Origin: an uncultured delta proteobacterium
GTDB lineage: Bacteria; Desulfobacterota; Syntrophorhabdia; Syntrophorhabdales; Syntrophorhabdaceae
Direction: 5' to 3'
DNA length: 20,757 nt
Assembly (NCBI GenBank): GCA_903872255.1
Contig: CAIQJW010000188.1
Location: 1 to 20,757 of the forward strand
Positions 14,091-20,757 of this stretch are shown piece by piece; the first letter of the stretch is position 1; each line of letters begins with the position of its first letter. Made by a program: the position numbers and the translations under genes. The notes beneath the pieces are model-generated. The model was not told the DNA's origin. It saw only the letters and a program-made list of their open reading frames with translations, and searched no databases.

Positions 14091-15737
14091 TCACAGATCC
14101 AGTACCCTGGTGGACAGGTACATGGGAACCACCATCGCTTCCTTGAATTCCTCGTACAAACCCGGACTGCCGTCCTGGATCAGCAGGAAGGGATCGACAA
14201 CCTCGACGGGTATCCCCGTCTCATCGACTATTTTCTCTTTGATCCCCGGCAGTAAAGATGACCCGCCGGTAACAAATATCTTTCCAATATTTTCTTTCGG
14301 TTTCGTCGCAAGATAGAACCGGACCGTCTTATTGATCTCCGATGAAATGTTAAAGATGAAATCTTCAAAAAGGTATGTGACGTCGGCATCTGCCGTGATC
14401 TTCTTCTCTTCGGCGTCCTTATACTTTACCTTGATGGATTTCTGGATCTGGCTTGTGAGGTATTTGCCCCCCATCAGGATCTCACGCGTGAATTCGATAT
14501 TCTCGCCATTCAAGATCGCTATGTTCGTGACCGATGCGCCGATGTCGACGATAAGCACCGAATATTCCTGCGGAGCATATACCTGTTCGACGACATTGGA
14601 TACCCCGAACATATCGACGTCAAGTAGCTGGAGGCTCAAGCCCGCCATATTAAAAGTCGCTATATACGCATCGACGATCTCCCTCTTCACTGCCACTATC
14701 TTGACATTCATCATGCTTGGCTTTTCCGTGTCCGGTCCGATAACGGAATACGTATAATAAATATCCTTCATGGGAAAAGGAATGGCGTTCTCAACCTCGA
14801 CGCTTATCATATTTTCTAGCGCGTCCCCTTCCATGAGGGGCATACTTATCTTTTTCGAAATGACAGAATAGCTGGAGAGTGCGCAGGCCGCGTTTTTCGA
14901 TTTGATATTGTTTTCCTTGAATATGTTCTGGATCTCCTGCGCGAGAAAGTCGATATCTACGATATGGCCGTCGCTTATAAGTTCCTGCTCATATGTCTTC
15001 TTGACGATGTTGCGGATCGAGAAGATACCCTTGTCATTGCCGAGGCTGCAGACCTTGATCGAAGTTGTTCCGATATCAATGCCGGCAAGTTCATCGATCT
15101 GCTTGATTATAAAACTGCTGAACATTCCCGACTGCTTTATCGATGCGAATACATTTCTTTTCGTCTTATATTTCTTTTGTTTGGTGTCACTGACTTCCAC
15201 CGGCGGTGCATCTTCTTCGAAGTGCACGGGGGCTTGCGGTTCGGCAACGGGCGTTTCCGTTGTGCCTAAACCGGCAGCCTGTGAAGCGTTTGCAAACATC
15301 GGGTCGACGGGGCCCGGACCCTCTGTGAAAGACTCCCCGGCCGGTTCATCCGTAAAAGCTGCCGGCCCGGCTGCGTATGCCTTTCCTTGAGGTGTTGACG
15401 AATCGAATGCAAGGATAAAGACGGGAATCCCGAAAAGCAGTGTTGTTATCCCATACAGCCAATAGCTTTTCCCCAGCCGTTCCGCGATGCTTCCCCACAC
15501 GTTTATAATCGAGTAAATATTGATGGGGAATATCATCATCCCCAGGACATTCCACGCCGATACGTCACCGCATCTGCACATAAGGACCATATTGTAAATA
15601 GGAACAAGATAATGCCAGAAGGGCGAACCCAGGTCGAACTTTTGTCCGATCTTGTACAGCACATAGCTCATTGCAAGATAGATTACGACAGGCAGTATAA
15701 ACACTAAGGTCCCAAACGCTTCAAGTGGATTTGCCAT
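14091..15737 (-). CDS. pilM: PilM with an extra N-terminal DUF5684-like membrane domain
   Basis: 548 residues. The ATG at 15737 is preceded by AGGTGATC, which matches the 16S 3' end. An in-frame GTG two codons upstream is less likely. Residues 1-112 are hydrophobic, with helices at about 9-28, 60-82 and 92-111 and the pattern FWHYLVPIYNMVLMCRCGD resembling DUF5684-type membrane domains. A disordered acidic/proline-rich linker (115-200) follows. Residues about 205-548 are a full-length PilM of actin-like ASKHA fold, with phosphate-1 AGIDIGTTSIKV, phosphate-2 IVDIGASVTNIAI (D398) and adenosine motif FVTGGSSLLPGI. PilM is normally a soluble protein of about 350 residues that binds the PilN tail and reports to the motor ATPases. 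Here it appears permanently membrane-tethered. The frame is open throughout and no internal start has a well-placed ribosome site. Confidence 0.9.
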   Translation of the reverse strand: MANPLEAFGTLVFILPVVIYLAMSYVLYKIGQKFDLGSPFWHYLVPIYNMVLMCRCGDVSAWNVLGMMIFPINIYSIINVWGSIAERLGKSYWLYGITTLLFGIPVFILAFDSSTPQGKAYAAGPAAFTDEPAGESFTEGPGPVDPMFANASQAAGLGTTETPVAEPQAPVHFEEDAPPVEVSDTKQKKYKTKRNVFASIKQSGMFSSFIIKQIDELAGIDIGTTSIKVCSLGNDKGIFSIRNIVKKTYEQELISDGHIVDIDFLAQEIQNIFKENNIKSKNAACALSSYSVISKKISMPLMEGDALENMISVEVENAIPFPMKDIYYTYSVIGPDTEKPSMMNVKIVAVKREIVDAYIATFNMAGLSLQLLDVDMFGVSNVVEQVYAPQEYSVLIVDIGASVTNIAILNGENIEFTREILMGGKYLTSQIQKSIKVKYKDAEEKKITADADVTYLFEDFIFNISSEINKTVRFYLATKPKENIGKIFVTGGSSLLPGIKEKIVDETGIPVEVVDPFLLIQDGSPGLYEEFKEAMVVPMYLSTRVLDL

Positions 15738-15908
15738 GATCACCTTATTTAAAATTTACACGCCTTAATTCAGGCCGTATAGCACCATTAAAAAAACTAC
15801 TTTGTCTTACCCGATCTCAACGCTATGTTCGACCACTTCACCGGATAAAACAACGCGCTCGATAAAATTAATACTTACCTGGAAGCGCGATTTTTTACCT
15901 CTATCATT

Positions 15909-15942
15909 TTGACAAACTATCAAAAGGTTATTTTTTTGTCAA
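15909..15942. repeat. Inverted repeat TTGACAAA-N18-TTTGTCAA
   Basis: A perfect 8-bp inverted repeat (15909-15916 and 15935-15942). The right arm coincides with the candidate -35 box on the minus strand, so it could be an operator for the pilM operon. Confidence 0.5.
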
Positions 15943-15994
15943 CATAATTTTTTGGTGTTAGATCAAATATTAATCTACATTCGTCACGTTTTCT

Positions 15995-16016
15995 TTGTAA
16001 CACTCTGATATTACAA
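15995..16016. repeat. Inverted repeat TTGTAA-N10-TTACAA
   Basis: A perfect 6-bp dyad with a 10-base spacer, a spacing typical of a dimeric regulator site. A weaker TAGAT-N9-ATCTA dyad lies beside it at 15959-15977. Confidence 0.4.
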
Positions 16017-16043
16017 GGTAAAGGAAGGTTAAAGAAAAGTATT

Positions 16044-16060
16044 AAAAATTTATAATTTTT
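16044..16060. repeat. A/T-only hairpin downstream of the Ig-fold gene
   Basis: AAAAATT, TAT, AATTTTT is a perfect 7-bp stem with a 3-base loop, adjoining a TTGAT-AATG-ATCAA dyad (16059-16072). It lies about 60 bases past the stop at 16120 and could end the minor-pilin transcript, though it is a weak stem. Confidence 0.35.
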
Positions 16061-16119
16061 GATAATGATCAATAAAATCAACAGATCATCTTTCGTGCGA
16101 GAGAAATTCCTTGAATGAT

Positions 16120-16929
16120 TTATTTTTGCCCATCGGGTGGCTTTGTTTCCTCGGATGGTTTCGGAATATCGACTTTGACCGGTTGAATCGCGGTACCCGA
16201 CTTACCGTCATCGATCTTGACCTTGAACGTTTTTTCCCCGTAATCGCCGTCGGTGATCTGCCATGTGACAAGGCCCGTTTGGGAATTTATCGTCATGCCC
16301 TGCGGTGCATCCTCGAGCGTGTACGAAAGGGCATCCCCGTCGGGGTCGAAACCTTTGACCTGATACGTGAATGTCTTGCCGTCAAAGCTTACCTGCTTGG
16401 ATTCCGCGACCTGGGGAGGCATGTTGTTGATCATGAAATCCAGAAACCGCGCCTGGCCCGGTTTATCGCCTTCGACCGGGGTCACCTTGACCCCCACCCT
16501 GTCAGCACGTTTGAAACCGCTTAGCCGGTCGGTGCCATCGCCTGCAGGCTGTCCGTTGAGGGTCCATTCAAATTTGTACGTAACCTCACGCCCGTCCGTT
16601 CCGGTCGCCTTGTCAATGACAACTTTGATAATGGGCTTATTATCTGCCGTTTCAATCTGCAGTTTTGCCTTCGCCACCGCCATCTGGACATCACCTGCCG
16701 CCGCACCGTCCGCAACCGGGCCCTCGACCGGGCTTTTTGGCTGGCCTGCCGGGCGGCCGCCAACCGGCGCGGATGGACCCTTATAAAAATAATATGCCGT
16801 TATGCCCACAACAAGAACGAGAATAATGGCCAGAGCGATTACGAGAGGCCTGGAGCCCATCGGTTTAACAGGTTTGACCAGTTTCCCCGGGCGCCTGCCA
16901 GGCTTTCTGGCGGCGGGCTTAGTAGGCAT
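16120..16929 (-). CDS. Single-pass membrane protein with Ig-like/cadherin-like periplasmic domains
   Basis: 269 residues. The cytoplasmic tail (1-27) is strongly basic and proline-rich. One membrane helix (28-48), a flexible Gly/Pro/Ala region (50-85) and two beta-rich modules follow. The first (about 95-170) contains YKFEWTLNGQPAGDG. The second (about 171-256) contains FDPDGDALSYTLEDAPQG then TINSQTGLVTWQITDGDYG, the hallmark of putative Ig/cadherin-like repeats that often bind calcium through the DPDGD loop. The C-terminus is Pro/Lys-rich. The first 11 bases overlap the end of pilX, so it belongs to the minor-pilin operon. It is not a standard type IV pilus component. It may scaffold minor pilins or PilY1 in the periplasm, which is inference. 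Confidence 0.8.
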   Translation of the reverse strand: MPTKPAARKPGRRPGKLVKPVKPMGSRPLVIALAIILVLVVGITAYYFYKGPSAPVGGRPAGQPKSPVEGPVADGAAAGDVQMAVAKAKLQIETADNKPIIKVVIDKATGTDGREVTYKFEWTLNGQPAGDGTDRLSGFKRADRVGVKVTPVEGDKPGQARFLDFMINNMPPQVAESKQVSFDGKTFTYQVKGFDPDGDALSYTLEDAPQGMTINSQTGLVTWQITDGDYGEKTFKVKIDDGKSGTAIQPVKVDIPKPSEETKPPDGQK

Positions 16930-17581
16930 ACAGGACTTCTATATTGACGCGCGAGGTGCTGCCCTGCTGTTGCGCATCTGTCACGATAGTATACAGGTAG
17001 GGGAACTGCTGTACCCGGATAAGAGAAGAGGCGTCGTCAACAACACCGCTGCCGAGGTCAAGGGCGACGCCCGTCATGTCTGAATTGCCCGTAACGGTAT
17101 CGATTATCTTCATGCTGACCACGTACGGTTTCACCTGGTCAGATTTGCCTTTCAGATTGAAGACGATATCGGGGCTCCCTACGACGTCCGTTGTACTGCT
17201 TGTTGCGGCGCATTTGCCGCCGTTTGTCCAATCCAATGTTGGGTTTGTCAGTTTCCAGTTGAAACAGGTATCTCCTCCTGCCGCAGGCGTGATCGAAGGG
17301 AGAACGGCGGCAGGTTTGACTAGCGCGGTAACTACGGCCGACAGGTTCGCCCCGGCAAGGACCTGGGGAAGAAGGTCTTTCGTGAGAACATCGATCGCAC
17401 CCAGTGAGGCCTCTTTGGAACTCTGGTATTTTCTCTGCAGGCCCGAGACCTCGGTCCCTGTCAGTGCAAAATACATCACCGCGGCAAATATTCCCGCTGA
17501 GACGGAAACAACGATGAGGGCCATAACCAGGGCCATACCTTTTTCCCTTCCATATTTGTTCAGACCATGCTGATGCATCAT
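16919..17581 (-). CDS. pilX: PilX-like minor pilin
   Basis: 220 residues from the ATG at 17581, chosen because AGGAG lies 5 bases upstream. The frame is also open to an ATG at 17599 and a TTG at 17602 that touch the pilW stop. A short leader ending in EKG (cleavage predicted after G15) is followed by the hydrophobic helix MALVMALIVVSVSAGIFAAV. The residue at +5 is Met, not Glu, as in PilX and GspK-type subunits thought to sit at the tip of the initiating complex. The rest is a beta-rich globular domain with a likely disulfide (cysteines in GGDTCFNWK and NGGKCAAT). It follows pilW directly and overlaps the Ig-fold gene. Confidence 0.82.
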   Translation of the reverse strand: MMHQHGLNKYGREKGMALVMALIVVSVSAGIFAAVMYFALTGTEVSGLQRKYQSSKEASLGAIDVLTKDLLPQVLAGANLSAVVTALVKPAAVLPSITPAAGGDTCFNWKLTNPTLDWTNGGKCAATSSTTDVVGSPDIVFNLKGKSDQVKPYVVSMKIIDTVTGNSDMTGVALDLGSGVVDDASSLIRVQQFPYLYTIVTDAQQQGSTSRVNIEVLYAY

Positions 17582-17598
17582 TGCATCTCCTGTATTCA

Positions 17599-18705
17599 TC
17601 AATAGAGGCTCTTCGGTTTCACCACGAGTTTGTATGTGTTCCAGCGATAATATTTCCAGGCTGTTGCCGATGACGTGTCCAGGGTGGCGAGATTAACGGT
17701 CGTTCCCAGGGACACCGACGGCCCGACTGTGACCGAAGAGCTCGCCAGCTCAGACTTAAAAGACGTGTCCTTTGTGCCTTCGTGGGCAAGTATATAAATG
17801 TCGACCTCTTTGACCTGTACCTTGATCGTATATGCGTCAAGTCCAGATATGTCGTTCACTGTCTGGTCCGGAATACCGTCGAGATTCGTATCAAGCCTGA
17901 ACACGACCTGCATGTTCGCAACGCAATCCATCAGGGCATACGGACTATTCGTGTCACCGATGACATTCTTATAAAGGGTCCCTGTACCCGGGGCACAATT
18001 GGGATTTGCCGTTGCCGGGATCCCGACATAATAATCCGCCCTCGCGAACGGCATAGTCGGGGCCGTCGTGCCCATGCCGAATGCCAGAAAACGCTCGCCT
18101 TCACCTGTATTCGGCTGGTAATCCGTGGGAAGATCGGCCGCCGGGCCGGGACACTTGATCGCGTAAACACCGCCGGAAACAATTAGCGTTGAGTTGCCCC
18201 CTGATATAACGCGCGGCTTGATGATGATCATGTAATCGTTCGTCGTCATGTCGAGGTTGACGTCGTTCCAGTAGTGGCCCTTGGTCGATGTTATGTTCGT
18301 CCACTTGCCCGCGGCGCTGCCCATCCCGACCGCCGGCGACCGTATGACGAGATAATCGGAATTCTGGACATACCCGGCCGTAGATACGGTATTTGCGTGT
18401 TGTATCGCTCTTGGCACATTGGGTGTATTATTGAACTGCAAGGCCGGATCGGTCGAGGCCTCCGTGTACACGCTTAGGGTGCTCTTGAACGCGTCGGCGA
18501 GTCCGAATCCGGCGTTCGACACGTCGTTTCTTAACATCTCAAGGCCAAGGGCCGCCTCGAACTGGCCTGTCACAATGCCGGCCTGTTTTTTCTGGCCTGT
18601 CACCAAATGCTGGAGAAGCTGACTCGAGAGTGCCATCACTATCCCCAGGATGGCAACGGTAATGAGTAGCTCCAGAAGGCTGAATCCTTTACAATCCCTC
18701 GTCAT
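17599..18705 (-). CDS. pilW: PilW-like minor pilin
   Basis: 368 residues from ATG at 18705, with AGGA 7 bases upstream. A GTG two codons earlier is the alternative. The type III signal MTRDCKG is cleaved before F8, followed by FSLLELLITVAILGIVMAL with the conserved Glu at +5. Then comes a long, mostly beta C-terminal domain with several cysteines. This large size is typical of PilW/GspJ-like subunits that join PilV, PilX and FimT in the priming complex at the pilus tip. It begins 9 bases past the pilV stop. Confidence 0.87.
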   Translation of the reverse strand: MTRDCKGFSLLELLITVAILGIVMALSSQLLQHLVTGQKKQAGIVTGQFEAALGLEMLRNDVSNAGFGLADAFKSTLSVYTEASTDPALQFNNTPNVPRAIQHANTVSTAGYVQNSDYLVIRSPAVGMGSAAGKWTNITSTKGHYWNDVNLDMTTNDYMIIIKPRVISGGNSTLIVSGGVYAIKCPGPAADLPTDYQPNTGEGERFLAFGMGTTAPTMPFARADYYVGIPATANPNCAPGTGTLYKNVIGDTNSPYALMDCVANMQVVFRLDTNLDGIPDQTVNDISGLDAYTIKVQVKEVDIYILAHEGTKDTSFKSELASSSVTVGPSVSLGTTVNLATLDTSSATAWKYYRWNTYKLVVKPKSLY

Positions 18706-18714
18706 GCTCACATC

Positions 18715-19116
18715 CTATATATCCGTGCTGATCACGGACGCGGCATCATGCCGGTGTGTTATGTTCTTGAAGACCCACGTAACAGCTACCTGGATCGCAA
18801 CACTGCTCGAAGATATCGAGGTCGGTGTCCATGTTATAGTGTAACTGATATCAAAATTCCTGATCCTTCGTGTTTCCGGGCTTGTGATAGTGGCAGTGCC
18901 ACCCTTCACCTGGGAGAAGTCGGAATTCCGCAGGGTTTCCATGGCAGATTCCCCGATACGCATGGCTTCATGGCGCATCTGGTTCTCCATGTTTATCCGT
19001 ATATAATTCGTAATCCCGTCGAGCATCGCCATAAGGCCGATAGACATTACGAGCATGGCGACAAGAAGCTCGATAAGGGTAAACCCTTTTTTATTGCTGT
19101 GAACAATCAGCTTCAC
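18715..19116 (-). CDS. pilV: PilV-like minor pilin
   Basis: 133 residues from GTG at 19116. The frame is open upstream to 19173, but a type III leader must be short, and the GTG gives VKLIVHSNKKG followed by FTLIELLVAMLVMSIGLMAM with Glu at +5. A G-rich tract (8 G on the minus strand, 19129-19122) lies just upstream and may act as a ribosome site. The chosen start overlaps the fimT 3' end by 26 bases. The C-terminal domain is small and beta-rich. It is a subunit of the minor pilin priming complex. Confidence 0.85.
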   Translation of the reverse strand: MKLIVHSNKKGFTLIELLVAMLVMSIGLMAMLDGITNYIRINMENQMRHEAMRIGESAMETLRNSDFSQVKGGTATITSPETRRIRNFDISYTITWTPTSISSSSVAIQVAVTWVFKNITHRHDAASVISTDI

Positions 19117-19639
19117 TGCAACCCCCCCCGCTTTTGATCTTTCCCGTGCGTATACGCGTCGGGGAAATGACAATACAGTTCGTGATATTCCCCGTCTCCG
19201 TTTTCCCGGCCCTCAGCATGCATACCGTACCCGTCGTTACCGCGTATCCCCTCGAGTCAAATGTCGGCACCAGGGCGATCGGCGTGGTCGTGACCGGTTC
19301 ATTTGTCGGCGTCGCGTTGGACCATGTAAATGGAGCCTCCGTCCTGGCAAGCCGTATCGTATCGGTAGGAGAAGCGCTTGGCAGGTTGTCCCCGTTCGTG
19401 TCTTCGAGTACCCGGTACGCGTTATTTGCCAGGCCGAACTGCATGAAGTGCATCCTGTTAGTATTCATTGCCATTACGCGCATGCTTGACAGGTCAGAAA
19501 AAATACGCCTCGTCTGGTTCTGGATCCTGCTCATTCGCACGAACTCACTCACGTTCGGCACGGCTATTGCCGCAAGGATGCCGATCATCCCGATGGCAAT
19601 CAGAAGCTCGATGAGCGTAAAACCCGATTTCTTTTTCAT
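19091..19639 (-). CDS. fimT: FimT/GspH-like minor pilin
   Basis: 182 residues. The leader MKKKSG is cleaved before F7, and FTLIELLIAIGMIGILAAIAVP has Glu at +5. The globular domain has the GspH pattern (RRIFSDLSSMRVMAMNTNR after the helix, then TFDSRGYAVT, and a closing VISPTRIRTGKI). Three cysteines (in TVCML, TNCIV and GGCSEADC) may form disulfides. The ATG overlaps the pilY1 stop by 4 bases. FimT/GspH subunits help nucleate pilus assembly and some bind DNA during natural transformation, but no DNA-binding tail is evident here. Confidence 0.88.
   Translation of the reverse strand: MKKKSGFTLIELLIAIGMIGILAAIAVPNVSEFVRMSRIQNQTRRIFSDLSSMRVMAMNTNRMHFMQFGLANNAYRVLEDTNGDNLPSASPTDTIRLARTEAPFTWSNATPTNEPVTTTPIALVPTFDSRGYAVTTGTVCMLRAGKTETGNITNCIVISPTRIRTGKIKSGGGCSEADCSQQ
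19122..19129. repeat. Eight-base C/G homopolymer in the fimT-pilV overlap
   Basis: A run of 8 C on the plus strand (G on the coding strand), inside the last codons of fimT and just before the GTG of pilV. It could act as an SD-like tract or a slippage site. Confidence 0.6.
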
Positions 19640-20757
19640 CGTTCCTTCATATGCAGTATTTTTCTGAGCGGTTTCGGCGGGCCTAGCAACGAAAAACCGC
19701 CGCCGCTTATACCCTGGCCGATCGCCATGGCCCGGCCGGACTCGAGTGTAAGGGCTGACGCCCCACTTGACGTTTTCAAACTGGGTGTGGCTATCTGGCC
19801 CGTAGACAGCTGGGTGACTACCATCCCCGCTAGCGCTGTCAGGGATGGAGGGCCGCCGTTGCTGTAATTGACCGCCCAGAGATACGTATAGCCTCCCACC
19901 GAGCAGACATCGCTCGAGGGTGAGCTTGTCAGGAAATATATAACCCCGTTATAGGACGCAACAGGCTGCGTAAGTACCCGGTGCGCTTTGTACCCCGTCT
20001 CGGGGGACGGGAAGCTGATATACCAGCCCAGTTTGGAACTGGGCAGGGCCGACGACGAACCTACCGCAAGATTGCCTGTCGTGACAGTCGTCCCGCAGTT
20101 CGGGTCGAGCGTATTCGTCACGCCGTTGTAGCAGGGTTCCGTGATACCGTAAAATGCCTGTTGACTGTCCGGGTCATCGAGAAGGGCCCCATCGTTCAAA
20201 CGGTAATAATACCGTCCCGTCCCGAAATATATCCAGAACTTCCCGGTCGGCTGGGCCTTCCGGTCCTGCAGTTTGGACAATGCCGTAGTAACAGGGCCGA
20301 TATTATCGATCAGCTTGCTTACCGACCAGTTGCCCGGGAGAGGATCGCCCTTGGTGAGCACCCGTATGACACCCCCCTTTGTCCAGGTGGTCGAGTCGAG
20401 CTTAGTGTATCCCATGTAGAGAGCGTCATCGGTATAATTGCTGAACGATGCGGGGTTGCCCCTGTCGACATCGATCACCGAACTGGCGAGGGACCCGCCG
20501 AAGGCGTTCGTTATACCGGTATCGATGGTCGTATATGATGATTTTGAACCGGTGTAAAGATCTAGAACAAAGAGTTTCAGGTTCTGGTCGGAGGAACCCA
20601 TGAACTGGTGGTACGTGGTATTGATGGGACCGGTCGGCCCGCTCGCGAATACCACGAACCATTGTCCGTTCTTGCTGTTTCCTTCCTTGGTGCCGTCGCC
20701 TATCCTTACGATCGCGGGACCGGTCGTCGAAAAACCGAGGGCGGGGTTCGAAAACTC
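19636..20757 (-). CDS. pilY1: PilY1 C-terminal beta-propeller (partial, N-terminus outside window)
   Basis: 373 residues are visible. The frame is open right to the window edge (the visible part opens EFSNPALGFSTTGPAIV), so no start lies inside. It is recognised by a PilY1-type propeller: GDGTKEGNSKNGQWFVVFAS, LKLFVLDLYTGS and IDVDRGNPASFSNYTDDALYMG, the last in the place where PilY1 has its calcium-binding loop. Then come FWIYFGTGRYYY and the late motif YLWAVNY. PilY1 is the pilus tip adhesin and a calcium-controlled regulator of extension. It ends overlapping fimT by 4 bases and heads the minor-pilin operon. Placing pilY1 before fimT-pilV-pilW-pilX differs from the Pseudomonas order, in which it follows pilX. 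Confidence 0.85.
   Translation of the reverse strand, partial: EFSNPALGFSTTGPAIVRIGDGTKEGNSKNGQWFVVFASGPTGPINTTYHQFMGSSDQNLKLFVLDLYTGSKSSYTTIDTGITNAFGGSLASSVIDVDRGNPASFSNYTDDALYMGYTKLDSTTWTKGGVIRVLTKGDPLPGNWSVSKLIDNIGPVTTALSKLQDRKAQPTGKFWIYFGTGRYYYRLNDGALLDDPDSQQAFYGITEPCYNGVTNTLDPNCGTTVTTGNLAVGSSSALPSSKLGWYISFPSPETGYKAHRVLTQPVASYNGVIYFLTSSPSSDVCSVGGYTYLWAVNYSNGGPPSLTALAGMVVTQLSTGQIATPSLKTSSGASALTLESGRAMAIGQGISGGGFSLLGPPKPLRKILHMKER

Larger units (their letters stand above)
15738..16119. promoter_or_regulatory. AT-rich control region between the minor-pilin and pilM operons
   Basis: 382 bases without a gene, much more AT-rich than its surroundings. It holds inverted repeats listed separately and is the likely promoter region of pilMNOPQ. 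On the minus strand a perfect TTGACA (15942-15937) has TAGTTT 17 bases downstream, a poor -10. No -24/-12 (sigma-54) pair was found. A purine-rich stretch, AAGGTAAAG then AAGGTTAAAG, lies at about 16016-16036. Confidence 0.5.

Noticed and set aside
14091..15128. PilM as a separate gene starting at an internal ATG near residue 205
   Set aside because: The internal ATG has GGGA directly adjacent rather than at proper spacing, and the frame is open through the membrane domain and linker with a good ribosome site at 15737.
14902..15390. 162-codon plus-strand frame opposite pilM
   Set aside because: Shadow of the pilM frame, with no family resemblance.
15935..15942. Firm promoter call for pilM at the TTGACA box
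   Set aside because: The hexamer is perfect but the -10 at 17 bases (TAGTTT) is poor, so it is only mentioned as a possibility.
19134..19667. 177-codon plus-strand frame opposite fimT
   Set aside because: Spans the fimT-pilY1 junction antisense and has no recognisable features.
16919..20757. Type II secretion pseudopilin cluster instead of type IV minor pilins
   Set aside because: GspH-like motifs fit both, but PilY1 heads the operon and PilMNOPQ follows on the same strand, while no GspC, GspL or GspM is present.

Overview
The window reads as a chromosomal segment of a Gram-negative (diderm) bacterium, because it carries an outer-membrane secretin, periplasmic proteins with signal peptides and a complete type IV pilus alignment subcomplex. 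The gene content (PilY1 with minor pilins, PilMNOPQ, a three-PAS HisKA_2-type kinase, and a DUF318 permease with small thioredoxin-like proteins) is most familiar from Desulfobacterota-like (former deltaproteobacterial) or Nitrospirota-like anaerobes. That placement is an inference, and no rRNA or other marker is present to fix it. No tRNA, rRNA, CRISPR array, insertion sequence or integrase was seen.

Layout, left to right. 1-697 (minus, cut by the window edge) encodes a prokaryotic glutamate-receptor-like channel with a non-canonical pore. 1006-1830 (minus) is a secreted TPR protein. 2037-4172 (minus) is a REC-PAS-PAS-PAS-HisKA_2-HATPase sensor kinase. 4350-7120 (minus) is a compact five-gene operon: DUF318/ArsP-type permease, ArsR-family repressor, small CxxC redox protein, membrane-anchored thioredoxin and CcdA-type electron carrier. 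It is driven by a strong-looking promoter whose -10 and start region are covered by overlapping palindromes of ArsR-operator type. Divergent from it, 7331-8032 (plus) is a SAM methyltransferase and 8181-8639 (plus) a small exported protein. 8777-9466 (minus) is an RsuA/RluB-family pseudouridine synthase.

9512-20757 (minus) is a large type IV pilus locus. Transcription runs from right to left: pilY1 (C-terminal part only), fimT/gspH, pilV, pilW, pilX, an Ig-fold membrane protein, a 382-bp AT-rich gap with several inverted repeats, then pilM, pilN, pilO, pilP, pilQ and a CsgG/FlgT-like secreted protein directly abutting pilQ. Nearly all genes touch or overlap. The tip adhesin and minor pilins would initiate and cap the pilus. 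PilM-N-O-P would connect the cytoplasmic motor to the PilQ outer-membrane channel.

The most unusual features are: a PilM carrying an extra multi-pass membrane domain at its N-terminus, resembling DUF5684, in place of the usual soluble protein; a short PilQ without AMIN domains, next to a three-domain secreted protein of unknown role that might complement it; an Ig-fold single-pass membrane protein inside the pilus locus; the altered pore filter of the receptor-channel gene; and the promoter/operator architecture of the redox-permease operon.
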